Assembly (NCBI RefSeq): GCF_006874585.1
Contig: NZ_CP029761.1
Coordinates: 259,001-323,000, forward strand
Source: Sphingomonas sp. IC081
GTDB lineage: Bacteria > Pseudomonadota > Alphaproteobacteria > Sphingomonadales > Sphingomonadaceae
DNA: 64,000 bases
Reading direction: 5' to 3'
The translations under genes were made by a program, and so were the position numbers. Below, in pieces: positions 1-9,602 of the stretch (its first letter is position 1; each line of letters opens with the position of its first letter). The notes under the pieces were generated by a model that saw only the letters and a program-made list of their open reading frames with translations, did not search any database and was not told where the DNA came from.

Positions 1-198
1 CTGCACCTGCCGGGCCGCCGCATCGAGGATGCGCCGTTCATAGGGCGTGCGGCTGTAAGGCGCCGCGCTGATGCCGCCCGACGAAGGCGTGCTAACGGAA
101 GAAATTTCGGCTGCCAGCACCCGGGAGGGAAGCGCGAGGCTTGCCCCCGCCGCCAATCCGCCCATGAGGACAGCACGTCGACCCAACGTGTTTTCCAT
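1..198 (-). CDS. Exported protein of unknown function, N-terminal fragment
   Basis: This leftward reading frame starts with ATG at 198 and runs off the window edge, so only about 66 residues are visible. The start is followed by GRRAVLMGGLAAGASLALPS and an alanine-rich cleavage region ending in VLAAE. That is a typical signal peptide with paired arginines, so export by Tat is possible. After cleavage the chain is Ser/Gly-rich and then reads PYERRILDAAARQ. The last stretch loosely resembles the entry into the YkuD-like L,D-transpeptidase at 58891-59592 (ALFDAAMAAL), but that is too weak to name it. Export is well supported; function is unknown. Confidence 0.6.
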   Translation of the reverse strand, partial: MENTLGRRAVLMGGLAAGASLALPSRVLAAEISSVSTPSSGGISAAPYSRTPYERRILDAAARQVQ

Positions 199-280
199 AG
201 GCTTGAGACTAACCGATTTCGGTTAACAGCGCCAGAAGGCCTTACCCATTGGTTCCCGGAAGGCGGTCGGCTCGCCGCAT

Positions 281-315
281 GATGAAAACGGCTTGCCGCA
301 ATGCAGCAAGCCGTT
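281..315 (-). terminator. Intrinsic terminator of phaZ
   Basis: A perfect 10-bp stem (287-296 paired with 306-315, AACGGCTTGC) closes a 9-nt loop. Read leftward it is followed by TTTTC. It lies about 120 bp beyond the phaZ stop codon. Confidence 0.75.
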
Positions 316-436
316 GATCAAGTCTCTGATCCGCAACGCTGGTTACGGGCGGGTTGCGGGCCGGTTTCGGATCGCCATCGTTTCATGTCGTTCCGTGCTG
401 CGCTCCCGTGCGCGGCAGAACCGGGGGGCGTCCCTC

Positions 437-1681
437 TCAGGCCACCGCCTTCAGCGGCTTTTTCTGGTGCTGGCGAATCCACGCCTCGACGACAGGGGCG
501 ATACGGCCGCGCCATTTGCTGCCGTTGAAGATGCCATAGTGCCCCACGCCTTCGGCCAGGAGGTACTTCTTGCGGTCCTCGGGCAGGTTGGCGGCGAGGT
601 GCAGCGCCGCCTTGGTCTGGCCGAGGCCCGAGATGTCGTCCCGTTCGCCCTCGACGGCGAGGATGGCGGTGTCGCGGATCGCGCCAAGGTCGATGCGCTC
701 GCCGCGATGGACGAACTCGCCATTGGGCAGCGAATGCTTCTGGAACACATGCTCCACGGTCTGGAGGTAGTATTCGGCGGTCATGTCGCAGACCGCGCGG
801 TATTCGTCATAGAAGGCCTTGGTCGCCGCCGCGCTCTCGTCGTCGCCTTCGACGAGGTGCTTGAACATGCCGTAGTGGCTCATCATGTGGTTGCCGAGGT
901 TCATCGCCATGAAGCCGGCCAGTTGCAGGAAGCCGGGATAGACCTTGCGGCCGCCGCCGGGATAGGTCAGCGGCACGGTGGTGACGACGTTCTGCTCGAA
1001 CCAGGCGAGCGGCTGGTTCATGGCGACGTCGTTGACGCTGGTGGGCGCCTCGCGCGTGTCGATCGGGCCGCCCATCACGGTGAGCGTGGCCGGGCGGCAG
1101 GGGTTTTCCTGCTTGCCCATGATCGCGGTGGCGGCAAAGGCCGGCACCGAGGGCTGGCACACGGCAAGCATGTGGGTGCCGGGGCCGATGTGTTCGAGGA
1201 AGGCGATCAGGTAGTCGATATAGTCGTCAAGGTCGAAGCGGCCAGCGCTCTGCGGCACCATCTTGGCGTCGGCCCAGTCGGTGATGTAGACCTCGCAGGT
1301 CTCGACCATGCGCGCCACGGTGCCGCGCAGCAGGGTGGCGAAGTGGCCGCTCATCGGCGCGACGACCAGCAGCTTGGGCGCGTTCTTGGGCAGGCCCGGA
1401 TGGTCGAAGCGCAGCAGGTTGCCGTAAGGGCGGTGCATGACGATGGCTTCGGTGACCGGGTAGGTCTTGCCGCCCAGGGTCACCTCCTCGATGTCGAATG
1501 CGGGCTTGCCGCGGGTCATCGTGGCATGGGCAAAGACGTCGAGCGCCGAGGCCATGACCGGGCCGAAGCCGAAGTGGCTGAACGGCATCGAGGGATTCGT
1601 CAGCAGCTCGGCGCCGACCGATGCCCAGGCGGCGGCGCCGCTCAGCATGGTGCGCTGCAGTTCGTAAGCGTTGTAAAGCAA
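437..1681 (-). CDS. phaZ: Intracellular polyhydroxyalkanoate depolymerase
   Basis: Hydrolyses stored native poly-3-hydroxybutyrate granules in the cytoplasm. The 414-residue protein has no signal peptide. It carries the cysteine nucleophile in a lipase-box-like CQPSVPA (C175), with D348/D349 and H381 (GVGHYGIF) in the expected places for the Asp and His of the triad. This order and spacing match the intracellular PhaZ family typified by the Ralstonia enzyme, which uses Cys instead of Ser. The start is a TTG at 1681, supported by AGGAG about nine bases upstream. It is a single gene, divergent from the ABC exporter across 227 bp that must hold both promoters, and is closed by the hairpin at 281-315. 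Confidence 0.9.
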   Translation of the reverse strand: MLYNAYELQRTMLSGAAAWASVGAELLTNPSMPFSHFGFGPVMASALDVFAHATMTRGKPAFDIEEVTLGGKTYPVTEAIVMHRPYGNLLRFDHPGLPKNAPKLLVVAPMSGHFATLLRGTVARMVETCEVYITDWADAKMVPQSAGRFDLDDYIDYLIAFLEHIGPGTHMLAVCQPSVPAFAATAIMGKQENPCRPATLTVMGGPIDTREAPTSVNDVAMNQPLAWFEQNVVTTVPLTYPGGGRKVYPGFLQLAGFMAMNLGNHMMSHYGMFKHLVEGDDESAAATKAFYDEYRAVCDMTAEYYLQTVEHVFQKHSLPNGEFVHRGERIDLGAIRDTAILAVEGERDDISGLGQTKAALHLAANLPEDRKKYLLAEGVGHYGIFNGSKWRGRIAPVVEAWIRQHQKKPLKAVA

Positions 1682-1908
1682 GTGAATTTCTCCTGCGCGA
1701 CATGCCCGCCCGGTCTCTGATTAGCTCTCTTGTGGACCGCATTTGTCGGGGTTTTATGGCATCCATGTGGGCCTGCCGGACCATTTGCGCAATGCGGCAA
1801 TAGTCCAATGGCATCTTTCACGAGGGTGATCTTGTGCGATCACTGTAAGCGGAACATCCGTCGAGTCGCCTGCCTGCCGGGTCTTTTCCCGGAGCCTGCA
1901 AAGGGATA

Positions 1909-3765
1909 ATGCGCAAGGCCATGCAAGCCGATGTGGAACAGAGCGAGGCGCAGGAAATCGGCGCCGCGATGAAGGATGGCCCGAGGCCGGCCAAGGGAGA
2001 CGGGCGCAGGAGCCTGGGCGCGCTCGGCATGGTCTGGCGCGAACTGTTTCACTACCCCGGCCGCATGGCGATTGCCGGCGCGGCGCTGGTGACGACGGCG
2101 ACCACGACCCTCGCGATTCCCTATGGTTTCCGCCAGATCGTCGACCAGGGCTTTTCGCAAGGGGCCGATCCTTCGGCGATCCGTTGGTGGTTCGTGATGC
2201 TGATGGGGGTGGTGACCGTGCTTTCCATCGCCACCGCGATCCGCTTCTATTCGGTCTCGTGGCTGGGCGAGCGGGTCGTTGCCGACATTCGCCTGCGCGT
2301 GCAGCGCCACCTTGTCACCCTCTCGCCCAGTTTCTTCGAGGAAAACAGTCCCAAGGAAATCGCCTCGCGCATGACGGCGGATACCGCGATCATCGAGACG
2401 GTGGTGGGGACGACGGTCTCGGTTGCGCTGCGCAACGCGATCATGGCGGTCGGCGGCGTTGCCTACCTGTTCATGCTGGCGCCGCACCTGACGCTGGGCC
2501 TTGTCATCGCCATTCCCGTGGTGATCCTGCCGATCGCCGCGTTCGGCCGCCGCCTGCGCGCGGTCGCCCGGTCGAGCCAGGACCGCGTCGCCGACATCGG
2601 CGCCATCACCGGCGAGGTCTTCGGCGCCCTCCGCGTGGTCCAGGCCTTCAACCAGGAAGGCCATGAAATGACGCGCTTTGCAGGCGCCGTGGAGCGCACC
2701 TTCGAGACCGGGCGCAACCGCATCGTCATCCGCGCGGCGATGACCGCGGTGATCATGTTCCTGATCTTCGGCGCGATCACCGTGATCCTCTGGCGCGGCG
2801 CCATCGGCGTGGCCGAGCACACCATTACCGGGGGCACCATTGCCGCTTTCGTGGTGACGGCGGGTATCGTCGCGGGCGCGTTCGGTTCGCTTACCGAAGT
2901 CTACGGCGACCTCGTGCGCGGGGCCGGGGCGGCTAGCCGTCTGGCCGAACTGCTGGGCGAGCGTCCGGCGATCACCGCGCCGGCCCGTCCGCTGGTCCTG
3001 CCGGAGCCGGCCCGCGGCAAGATCGCCTTCGAGCGCGTGACCTTCCGCTATCCCGCGCGGCCCGACACCGCCGCCCTCCACGATTTCAGCCTGACCGTGG
3101 AGCCGGGCGAGACGGTCGCCATCGTCGGGCCCTCCGGCGCGGGCAAGTCCACGCTGTTCCAGCTGGCCGAGCGGTTTTACGACCCGCAGAGCGGCGTGGT
3201 GAAGATCGACGGCGTGCCGCTGACTTCGGCCGATCCCTCCGAAGTGCGCCGCCGCATCGCGCTGGTGCCGCAGGAAGGCGTGCTCTTCGCTGCCTCCGCG
3301 CGCGACAACTTACGCTACGGCAACCCCGGGGCCGACGACGAGGCAATCTGGGAAGCCGCCCGCGCGGCGAATGCCGAGCAATTCCTGCGTGCGCTGCCCG
3401 AGGGGCTCGATACGTTCCTTGGCGAGGACGGTGCGCGCCTTTCGGGCGGCCAGCGCCAGCGCCTTGCCATTGCCCGCGCGCTGCTGCGCGAGGCGCCGAT
3501 CCTGCTGCTGGACGAGGCGACCAGCGCGCTCGATGCCGAAAGCGAGCGGCTGGTGCAGGACGCGCTCGACCGCTTGATGGCGAGCCGCACCACGCTGGTG
3601 ATCGCGCACCGCCTCGCCACCGTGCGGCAGGCGGACCGGATCATCGTGATGGACGGCGGCCGCATCGTCGAGCAGGGCAATCACGAGAGCCTGACGCGCT
3701 CCGGCGGCCTCTACGCGCGGCTGGCGGCGCTGCAGTTCGATATGGTGACCGGCCTGACGGGATAA
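1909..3765 (+). CDS. ABC exporter, fused membrane and ATPase domains (MsbA/ABCB type)
   Basis: A half-transporter of 618 residues that would act as a homodimer in the inner membrane to export a lipid, peptide or drug-like substrate. Six membrane segments occupy roughly residues 40-320. The nucleotide-binding domain follows, with Walker A GPSGAGKST (K413), signature LSGGQ (511-515), Walker B ILLLDE (D535, E536) and a switch histidine in IAHRLA. The cytoplasmic N-terminal extension of about 35 residues is polar. ATG codons at 1909 and 1921 are both possible starts. Neighbours do not reveal the substrate; the MsbA-like layout fits several B-family exporters. Confidence 0.9.
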   Translation: MRKAMQADVEQSEAQEIGAAMKDGPRPAKGDGRRSLGALGMVWRELFHYPGRMAIAGAALVTTATTTLAIPYGFRQIVDQGFSQGADPSAIRWWFVMLMGVVTVLSIATAIRFYSVSWLGERVVADIRLRVQRHLVTLSPSFFEENSPKEIASRMTADTAIIETVVGTTVSVALRNAIMAVGGVAYLFMLAPHLTLGLVIAIPVVILPIAAFGRRLRAVARSSQDRVADIGAITGEVFGALRVVQAFNQEGHEMTRFAGAVERTFETGRNRIVIRAAMTAVIMFLIFGAITVILWRGAIGVAEHTITGGTIAAFVVTAGIVAGAFGSLTEVYGDLVRGAGAASRLAELLGERPAITAPARPLVLPEPARGKIAFERVTFRYPARPDTAALHDFSLTVEPGETVAIVGPSGAGKSTLFQLAERFYDPQSGVVKIDGVPLTSADPSEVRRRIALVPQEGVLFAASARDNLRYGNPGADDEAIWEAARAANAEQFLRALPEGLDTFLGEDGARLSGGQRQRLAIARALLREAPILLLDEATSALDAESERLVQDALDRLMASRTTLVIAHRLATVRQADRIIVMDGGRIVEQGNHESLTRSGGLYARLAALQFDMVTGLTG

Positions 3766-3932
3766 TTCGGGCCTCAACCGTTTTTCCGCAATCGACGAAC
3801 GGCTGACCGGCGCCGACGAACTGCAACGAGGGGCTGGCGTTGCTCGCGCGGGCAATTATGTTGCGCTGCATGGCGGATCGTTCTGGTCCGTGCGTATTCC
3901 ATGCGTGTTACATCTTTCGGAAAGGCTCGCTC

Positions 3933-6104
3933 ATGCCTCGCACTCTCTTGAGGGCGCTCGCCACAACGGCGCTTGTTTCTGCAATCGGCGTCTCTGCAAC
4001 GGTTCTCTCGGTTCCCGCGCTCGCGCAGCAGGCGGCACCCGCCGCTGCCGCCAGTAACCCGATGGAAGTCGATCCGGCCAAGGTCTCGTGGGGCGGCGCG
4101 GGCATCCAGACCCAGTGGCAGGACAAGAGCGTCAAGCCGGGCGACGACTTCGACCGTTTCGTCAGCGGCAAGTGGTCGGATGCGGTAGTGCTGCCCAGCG
4201 ACCGCACCAACTGGGGCTCGTTCACGGCGCTGCGTGATCTTTCCGAACAGCGTCTGCATGGCATCATGAACGACCTGCTGGCCTCGAACCCGGCCCCGGG
4301 CAGCGATGCCGCGCGCGTCGCCGCTGCCTACGGCGCATTCATGGACGTCGACGCCATCAACAAGGCCGGCCTCGCCCCCGCGCAGCCGTTCCTGCAGCGC
4401 ATCTATGCGGCGCAGTCGGCCAGTGACCTGATGAAGCTGTTCGCCTCGCCCGGCTATGCCTCGCCGCTCGGTGCCTATATCGCGCCCGACGCCAAGGCGA
4501 GCGACGTCAATGCCTTCCAGGTCGGCCTCGGCGGCCTGGGCCTGCCGGACCGCGATTATTACCTGAAGAACGACGCCCGTTCGCAGGAAATCCGCGGCAA
4601 GTACCTCGATTACCTGACCTTCCTGCTTGGCAAGGCGGGGTACACCGATCCCGCCGCTTCGGCCAAGGCCGTGCTTTCCCTCGAAACCCGTCTGGCGCAG
4701 GCCGACTGGGATCGCGGTGCCAGCCGCAACCCCGACCTTACCTACAACAAGCTCTCGCTGGCCGAGTTCGAGGGCCTTGCCGCCCCCGGCCTGATGAAGA
4801 CCTTCGTCGACACCATGGGCGCCGGCAAGGCGACCTACGTGCTGGTCGACGAGATGCCGCCTTCGGCCGACGAACTCAAGGAAGCCCGCATCGACGCGGC
4901 GCAGGCCGCCGCATGGTTCGGCGGCGGTGTGCCCGAGGTCGCCAAGCTGATCGAGACGGTGCCGGTCGCCACCTGGCAGGCCTGGCTTGCCGCGCAGTTC
5001 CTGCGCAGCCATGCCGCCGTGCTGCCCACCGACATCGATGACGCCAACTTCGCCTTCTACGGCAAGGTCATGAGCGGCCAGCCCGAGCAGCGCGCCCGCT
5101 GGAAGCGCGGCATCGCGGCGGTGGAAGGCATGGCGGGTGAACTGCTCGGCAAGATCTATGCCGAGAAGTATTATCCGCCCGAAGCCAAGGCGGCGATGGA
5201 ATCGCTTGTCGGCAATCTGCGCAAGGCGATGGCCGCGAACCTTTCGGACCTCTCGTGGATGGGCCCGGAAACCCGCAAGGCCGCCGTCGCCAAGCTGGAT
5301 GCCTTCACGCCCAAGATCGGCATGCCCGCCACGTTCAAGGAATACGAGGGCCTGACCTTCTCGGCCACCGATCCGCTCGGCAACATGATGGCCGCCGAAA
5401 CCTGGGCCAATGGCGACCAGATGCGCCGCCTTGGCCAGCCGGTGGACCGCGCCGAATGGTTCATGCTGCCCGAGACGATCAACGCCTACTACAACCCCTC
5501 GTTCAACGAGATCGTGTTCCCCGCCGCGATCCTGCAGCCGCCGTTCTTCAACGTCTCGGCGGACCCGGCGGTGAACTACGGCGCGATCGGCGCGGTGATC
5601 GGCCATGAAATGGGTCACGGCTTCGACGACCAGGGGGCCAAGTTCGACGGCCAGGGCAACCTGCGAGACTGGTGGACGGCGGCCGACAAGGCCAACTTCC
5701 AGAAGCTTCAGGACCGCCTCGAGGCCCAGTACAACAGCTTCTGCCCGTTCGACGAGGGCAAGACCTGCGTGAACGGCAAGCTGACCATGGGCGAGAACAT
5801 CGGCGACCTCGGCGGCCTCAGCCTTGCCTACCGCGCCTACAAGCTCTCGCTGGGCGGCAAGGAAGCGCCGGTGATCGACGGGCTGACCGGCGACCAGCGT
5901 TTCTTCATGGCCTGGGCGCAGGTCTGGCGCAGCAAGTACCGCGAGGAAGCGGTGCGCCAGCAGCTCAAGACCGACCCGCATTCGCCCGCGCACTATCGCA
6001 TCAACGGCCTCGTCCGTAACTTCGACGAGTGGTACAAGGCCTTCGACGTGAAGCCGGGTGACAAGCTCTATCAGGCGCCTGCCGAGCGCGTGCGTATCTG
6101 GTGA
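3933..6104 (+). CDS. M13-family (neprilysin/PepO-type) zinc metallopeptidase, exported
   Basis: Cleaves peptides outside the cytoplasm. The frame is open from 3840, but ATG at 3933 is chosen because it follows GGAAAGG and opens a clear signal peptide (MPRTLLRALATTALVSA, cleaved near ALAQQ). The mature chain has the M13 hallmarks: NAYYNP followed by NEIVFPAAILQPPFF, the zinc motif HEMGH (H558, E559, H562) and the third ligand E621 in ENIGDLGG. The length of 723 residues is normal for the family. The gene ends in VRIW, close to the Cys-x-x-Trp-like terminus seen in relatives. It is monocistronic in appearance, 167 bp after the ABC exporter. Confidence 0.93.
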   Translation: MPRTLLRALATTALVSAIGVSATVLSVPALAQQAAPAAAASNPMEVDPAKVSWGGAGIQTQWQDKSVKPGDDFDRFVSGKWSDAVVLPSDRTNWGSFTALRDLSEQRLHGIMNDLLASNPAPGSDAARVAAAYGAFMDVDAINKAGLAPAQPFLQRIYAAQSASDLMKLFASPGYASPLGAYIAPDAKASDVNAFQVGLGGLGLPDRDYYLKNDARSQEIRGKYLDYLTFLLGKAGYTDPAASAKAVLSLETRLAQADWDRGASRNPDLTYNKLSLAEFEGLAAPGLMKTFVDTMGAGKATYVLVDEMPPSADELKEARIDAAQAAAWFGGGVPEVAKLIETVPVATWQAWLAAQFLRSHAAVLPTDIDDANFAFYGKVMSGQPEQRARWKRGIAAVEGMAGELLGKIYAEKYYPPEAKAAMESLVGNLRKAMAANLSDLSWMGPETRKAAVAKLDAFTPKIGMPATFKEYEGLTFSATDPLGNMMAAETWANGDQMRRLGQPVDRAEWFMLPETINAYYNPSFNEIVFPAAILQPPFFNVSADPAVNYGAIGAVIGHEMGHGFDDQGAKFDGQGNLRDWWTAADKANFQKLQDRLEAQYNSFCPFDEGKTCVNGKLTMGENIGDLGGLSLAYRAYKLSLGGKEAPVIDGLTGDQRFFMAWAQVWRSKYREEAVRQQLKTDPHSPAHYRINGLVRNFDEWYKAFDVKPGDKLYQAPAERVRIW

Positions 6105-6310
6105 GGCAGAACCGACAAGGCGGTTCCGACAAGATCGGCCGTTGAACCGGTTTGAATGAGATGAAGTGGCTCGGCCGGGCGATAATCCGAGCCGGGCCGC
6201 TTTGGTTCTTGAGTAAGCGTATAGCGCCAAACCCCGCAAATGAAGGTCTCGCCTTTGGGCTGGCATGGGATTGGGGCGGGGATATCGCTGTATTTGAGGG
6301 GGAAATCACG

Positions 6311-6955
6311 ATGTTGTCGATTGTGCTGCCGCTCCTGTTCGAACAAGCTCTAACGGACCTGCAAAAGGTCGTTCTAGAGGCACCAGCCGAGGAAATGGCT
6401 CGTTCGCGAGATGGCATCGAAGTCATCAGGCTGGTGATTGCCCCGGATGGTTCCTTGGCGGGATGCTATCCGCAAATCGTGGGCCGGGGACCGATTGAAG
6501 ATCGCAGGAGTTGTCGAAAACTGTCGAAATTGACGTTTGCTCCATCCCCGGATCAGGCGGCACACAAAGTCTATGGAGAGACTTTTGCCATTGTCACGTG
6601 GCAGGCCATACTCCGAGGTCAAGCATCTCCGCGAGTGTATCCCAAGCTGGGGCCAGAGCTGTATCTGCCGCTGGCACGCCTCCCCGACGGTCTGGCGAAC
6701 CCGGCAGTCAGACTAGGACTGTTGGTCGAGGCCGACGGCAAGGTCGAGCATTGCGAAGTCAAAAAGAGCAGTGGCAGTGCGTCGCTGGACAAGGCTGCTT
6801 GCGGTGCCGTTATCCAAGACGGCGTGGAGCCCCTGAAGATCGCGAGTGGAGAAACGGTGCGGGGTGTCCGGATCGTTGATGTCGGTTTCAAAGTGCTTTC
6901 CAATCAGGACAAAGCCGCTGAAGGCCCGGAAAACGCAGCAAGCCAGAAGCACTAG
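6311..6955 (+). CDS. Protein with TonB C-terminal-like domain
   Basis: A 214-residue protein. ATG at 6311 is preferred over upstream starts because GAGGGGGA lies 8-15 bases before it. The C-terminal half has the shape of a TonB/TolA C-terminal domain: PAVRLGLLVEADGKVEHCEV, then SSGSASLDKAACGAV and VRGVRIVDVGFKV. The N-terminal half repeats a similar pattern (GIEVIRLVIAPDGSLAGC), so there may be two such domains. A membrane anchor is weak, only a short hydrophobic LSIVLPLLF, so it may be periplasmic rather than a true energy transducer. Its stop codon lies inside the left arm of the palindromic repeat at 6952-7242. Confidence 0.7.
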   Translation: MLSIVLPLLFEQALTDLQKVVLEAPAEEMARSRDGIEVIRLVIAPDGSLAGCYPQIVGRGPIEDRRSCRKLSKLTFAPSPDQAAHKVYGETFAIVTWQAILRGQASPRVYPKLGPELYLPLARLPDGLANPAVRLGLLVEADGKVEHCEVKKSSGSASLDKAACGAVIQDGVEPLKIASGETVRGVRIVDVGFKVLSNQDKAAEGPENAASQKH

Positions 6956-7242
6956 GCCGTAAACTCATAAACGGCACCATCGAGGCGTCCAAATGGCGAA
7001 CATATCGGGCCGAAGCGGGTGCCGGACGGGCTGGTTGCCCGTCCAAGGCCGGTTCGGTTCGAGATGGAAGCCATTTGGACGTCCCTGCGGGATTTACCTT
7101 GCGGTGAGCTCCGCTTGATCAAAATGGCCCAGCGCTGCGTCAGGAAGCCTAGAAATATCGACATATTCCGTCGCCTTCCTTCCTCACGCTGAACCATTTT
7201 GCTTCAAACCTCGATGGTGCCGTTTATGAGTTTACGGCCTAG
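6952..7242. repeat. Palindromic MITE-like element with 34-bp perfect terminal inverted repeats
   Basis: Bases 6952-6985 (CTAGGCCGTAAACTCATAAA...) are the exact reverse complement of 7209-7242. Inside are two further perfect inverted pairs, 6986-6997 with 7070-7081 and 7024-7031 with 7037-7044, so much of the 291 bp can fold on itself. There is no reading frame of note. The interior resembles the element at 15933-16114, notably around TATCGACATA followed by CGCCT. The left arm overlaps the stop codon of the upstream gene. Confidence 0.85.
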
Positions 7243-7586
7243 AGCAGTGGCCTTCGACGGTGCAGGATCGAAAATCGTTTCCGGCCGCAAAATCAGGGTA
7301 GGGCGCTTCTTTCCTACAGGGCAGCGGCGGGTCTAGCTTGCCGGGATGAGCGCGTCCGAACGGTCTTTGTCGATACCCTTGATTGGCCAACTTTTACGGC
7401 GGCAAGGTGACACCTTCGCCAGTTGGCGGCAGTTCCTGCCCAGGACCGTGTCAACTGTGTCAACCTGTCAGTCTCCGGCCACATTTCGCCAAAATACGCC
7501 GAGCCGCGTTTTTCCAGCGATTATAGAGGCTCGCTTGCACCGCTTCGGGTTGACTTGTTTCGCAGGTGCGGCATGACCTTGCGCCG
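7243..7586. other. Intergenic, no gene seen
   Basis: 344 bp between the repeat and uppP. Short open frames here lack coding character. The promoter of uppP should lie in this stretch, but I see no clear consensus. Confidence 0.5.
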
Positions 7587-8399
7587 ATGGACCTGACTCT
7601 TACCGCAATCCTCCTCGGCATCGTCGAGGGCCTCACCGAGTTTCTGCCGGTCTCCTCGACCGGCCATCTCATCCTTGCCACCGAGCTGTTCGGCTACGAC
7701 GCCTCGCAATGGGCGACGTTCAACATCGTCATCCAACTGGGCGCGATCCTGGCGGTGATCGTGCAGTTCTGGCGCACTTTCTGGGCCGTGGGCGCGGGGC
7801 TGCTGAAGCTGGACCCGGTCTCGATCCGCTTCGTGCGCAACGTGCTGCTGGCCTTCCTGCCCTCGGCCGTGCTGGGGCTCCTGCTCAAGCACTACATCGA
7901 GGGGCTGCTCGGCCAGCCGAGCGTGGTGGCCTGGGCGCTGATCATTGGCGGCATCGCCATCCTCGGCATCGAGAAGGTGGCAAAGCAGGGACCGCTGACC
8001 GGCGTGGCCCAGTTGCCGGTGGCGAAGTGCCTCGGCGTCGGCGTGGCGCAGTGCCTGGCCATGGTCCCGGGCGTGAGCCGCTCGGGCGCGACGATCATGG
8101 GCGCGCTGGCGATGGGCGTCGAGCGCCGCACCGCGGCCGAGTTCAGCTTTTTCCTCGCGGTGCCGACGATGATCGGCGCCACCACGCTGGAACTGCTGGG
8201 CGCGCGTCACGAACTGATGGCGGGTACCGGCCCGGTCGGCTGGGGCGAGATCGGCGTCGGCTTCGTGGTCTCGTTCGTGGTGGCGCTGGTCGTCATCAAG
8301 GCCTTCATGGCCTATGTCAGCCGTTCCGGCTTTGCGCCATTTGCCTGGTATCGTATCGTTGCCGGCGCATTGGCGCTGTTCCTTCTTTCGCAGGTCTGA
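7587..8399 (+). CDS. uppP: Undecaprenyl-diphosphatase
   Basis: Dephosphorylates undecaprenyl diphosphate on the outer side of the inner membrane, recycling the lipid carrier for peptidoglycan and exopolysaccharide. The 270-residue polytopic protein carries both signature motifs: EGLTEFLPVSSTGHL near the N-terminus and PGVSRSGATI in the second half. The frame is open from a GTG at 7566, but MDLTLTAILLGIVEG from 7587 matches the usual start of the family. The next gene, ppk2, begins only 17 bp downstream, so the two are probably cotranscribed. Confidence 0.96.
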   Translation: MDLTLTAILLGIVEGLTEFLPVSSTGHLILATELFGYDASQWATFNIVIQLGAILAVIVQFWRTFWAVGAGLLKLDPVSIRFVRNVLLAFLPSAVLGLLLKHYIEGLLGQPSVVAWALIIGGIAILGIEKVAKQGPLTGVAQLPVAKCLGVGVAQCLAMVPGVSRSGATIMGALAMGVERRTAAEFSFFLAVPTMIGATTLELLGARHELMAGTGPVGWGEIGVGFVVSFVVALVVIKAFMAYVSRSGFAPFAWYRIVAGALALFLLSQV

Positions 8400-8416
8400 C
8401 AAAAGGCTGACCGAAT

Positions 8417-9214
8417 ATGGCCGAGGACAAGAACGACAGGAAACTCGGCCGCAAGGACTACGAAAAGCTGCTCGAACCGATGCTCGAGGAACTGGTCGGC
8501 ATGGCCCGCTGGGCTGCGTCGACCGGGCAGCGGATCGTCGTCCTGTTCGAAGGGCGTGACACCGCAGGCAAGGGCGGGGCGATCAAGGCCGTCGGCGGCC
8601 AGCTCAATCCGCGTCAGTGCCGCACCGTGGCCCTCTCCGCACCGAGCGAGCGCGAGCAGGGCCAGTGGTATTTCCAGCGCTACATCGAGCACTTGCCCAC
8701 GCGCGGCGAGATCGTGCTGTTCGACCGCAGCTGGTACAACCGCGCCGGGGTGGAAAAGGTCATGGGCTTTGCCACCGCGTCCGAAGTGAAGCGCTTTCTC
8801 CAGCAGGTGCCGGTGTTCGAGCGCATGCTCGTCGACGACGGCATCCTGCTCTACAAGTACTGGCTGTCCTGTGATCAGGAGCGCCAGGAGGAACGCCTGC
8901 GCGAGCGGCTCGACGATCCCCTCAAGCGCTGGAAGCTCTCGCCGATCGATGTCGCCGCGCGCGAGAAGTACGAGGACTATACCAAGGCGCGGGAAGTCAT
9001 GCTCAAGGCGACGCACAAGAAGCATGCGCCGTGGACGGTCGTGGATTTCAACGATCAGCGAATCGGGCGCCTCACGCTCGTACGCGATCTGCTGGACCGG
9101 TTGCCCGACACCAAGGTGGATCCGCAGCCGATTCGCATGGCAAGGCTCGATCATGCCCCTTATGGCGAGAAATTCGGCGTTCTGAAGCCGATCAAGCCCT
9201 TCGATACGGAGTGA
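8417..9214 (+). CDS. ppk2: Polyphosphate kinase 2 (PPK2)
   Basis: Transfers phosphate between polyphosphate and nucleotides in the cytoplasm. The 265-residue protein has a Walker A-like loop GRDTAGKGG (46-54, K52), the conserved DRSWYNRAGVEKVMGF segment (lid region) and YKYWLSCDQERQEERLRER, as in single-domain class I PPK2 enzymes. Whether it prefers ADP, GDP or AMP cannot be read reliably. It follows uppP closely and both deal with phosphate-rich carriers, but a functional link is only suggested by the spacing. Confidence 0.93.
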   Translation: MAEDKNDRKLGRKDYEKLLEPMLEELVGMARWAASTGQRIVVLFEGRDTAGKGGAIKAVGGQLNPRQCRTVALSAPSEREQGQWYFQRYIEHLPTRGEIVLFDRSWYNRAGVEKVMGFATASEVKRFLQQVPVFERMLVDDGILLYKYWLSCDQERQEERLRERLDDPLKRWKLSPIDVAAREKYEDYTKAREVMLKATHKKHAPWTVVDFNDQRIGRLTLVRDLLDRLPDTKVDPQPIRMARLDHAPYGEKFGVLKPIKPFDTE

Positions 9215-9359
9215 TCGGGGCTCTCGCGCTTGACTTTCGGCCCTCGCTATCGCATGGGCCGCAACCTTGAAGGGCGGCGCTCGATTGCCGCCCTGAAATT
9301 TTTCAACGGAACATGCCGGCCTGCCAGGGCGGCTGAAACGAGAGATACAGGAAACCGCC

Positions 9360-9527
9360 ATGGCGAAGCCCGCAACCGTCAAGATCCGTCTTGTCTCGAC
9401 CGCCGACACCGGCTTCTTCTACGTCACCAAGAAGAACCCGCGCAACACGACCGAGAAGATGACCTTCCGCAAGTACGACCCGGTCGTGCGCAAGCACGTT
9501 GATTTCAAGGAAGCCAAGATCAAGTAA
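9360..9527 (+). CDS. rpmG: 50S ribosomal protein bL33
   Basis: Large-subunit ribosomal protein, 55 residues, beginning [20 protein letters not shown] and ending KEAKIK. It has the [14 protein letters not shown] core of bL33 and lacks the cysteine pairs, so it is the zinc-independent form. CAGGAAA just upstream serves as ribosome binding site. It is too short to stand out among shadow frames but the match to the family is clear. Confidence 0.97.
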   Translation: MAKPATVKIRLVSTADTGFFYVTKKNPRNTTEKMTFRKYDPVVRKHVDFKEAKIK

Positions 9528-9602
9528 TCGCTTGGGTTCCGGTGCGAATCGGAACCAAGTGCTTCAGGTGCGGTTCAAGGCTGTGAACCCAATGGGAGGC
9601 TT

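Noticed and set aside
293..1720. A long forward frame opposite phaZ
   Set aside because: Antisense shadow of a clear PhaZ with its catalytic triad; no start signal or family match.
3774..6266. An 830-codon open frame on the reverse strand across the M13 peptidase gene
   Set aside because: It is a GC-driven shadow; the forward frame has the signal peptide and zinc motifs, and the reverse protein is low in recognisable structure.
7346..7576. A 76-codon frame before uppP
   Set aside because: No ribosome site, atypical composition and no recognisable domain; it occupies a likely promoter region.
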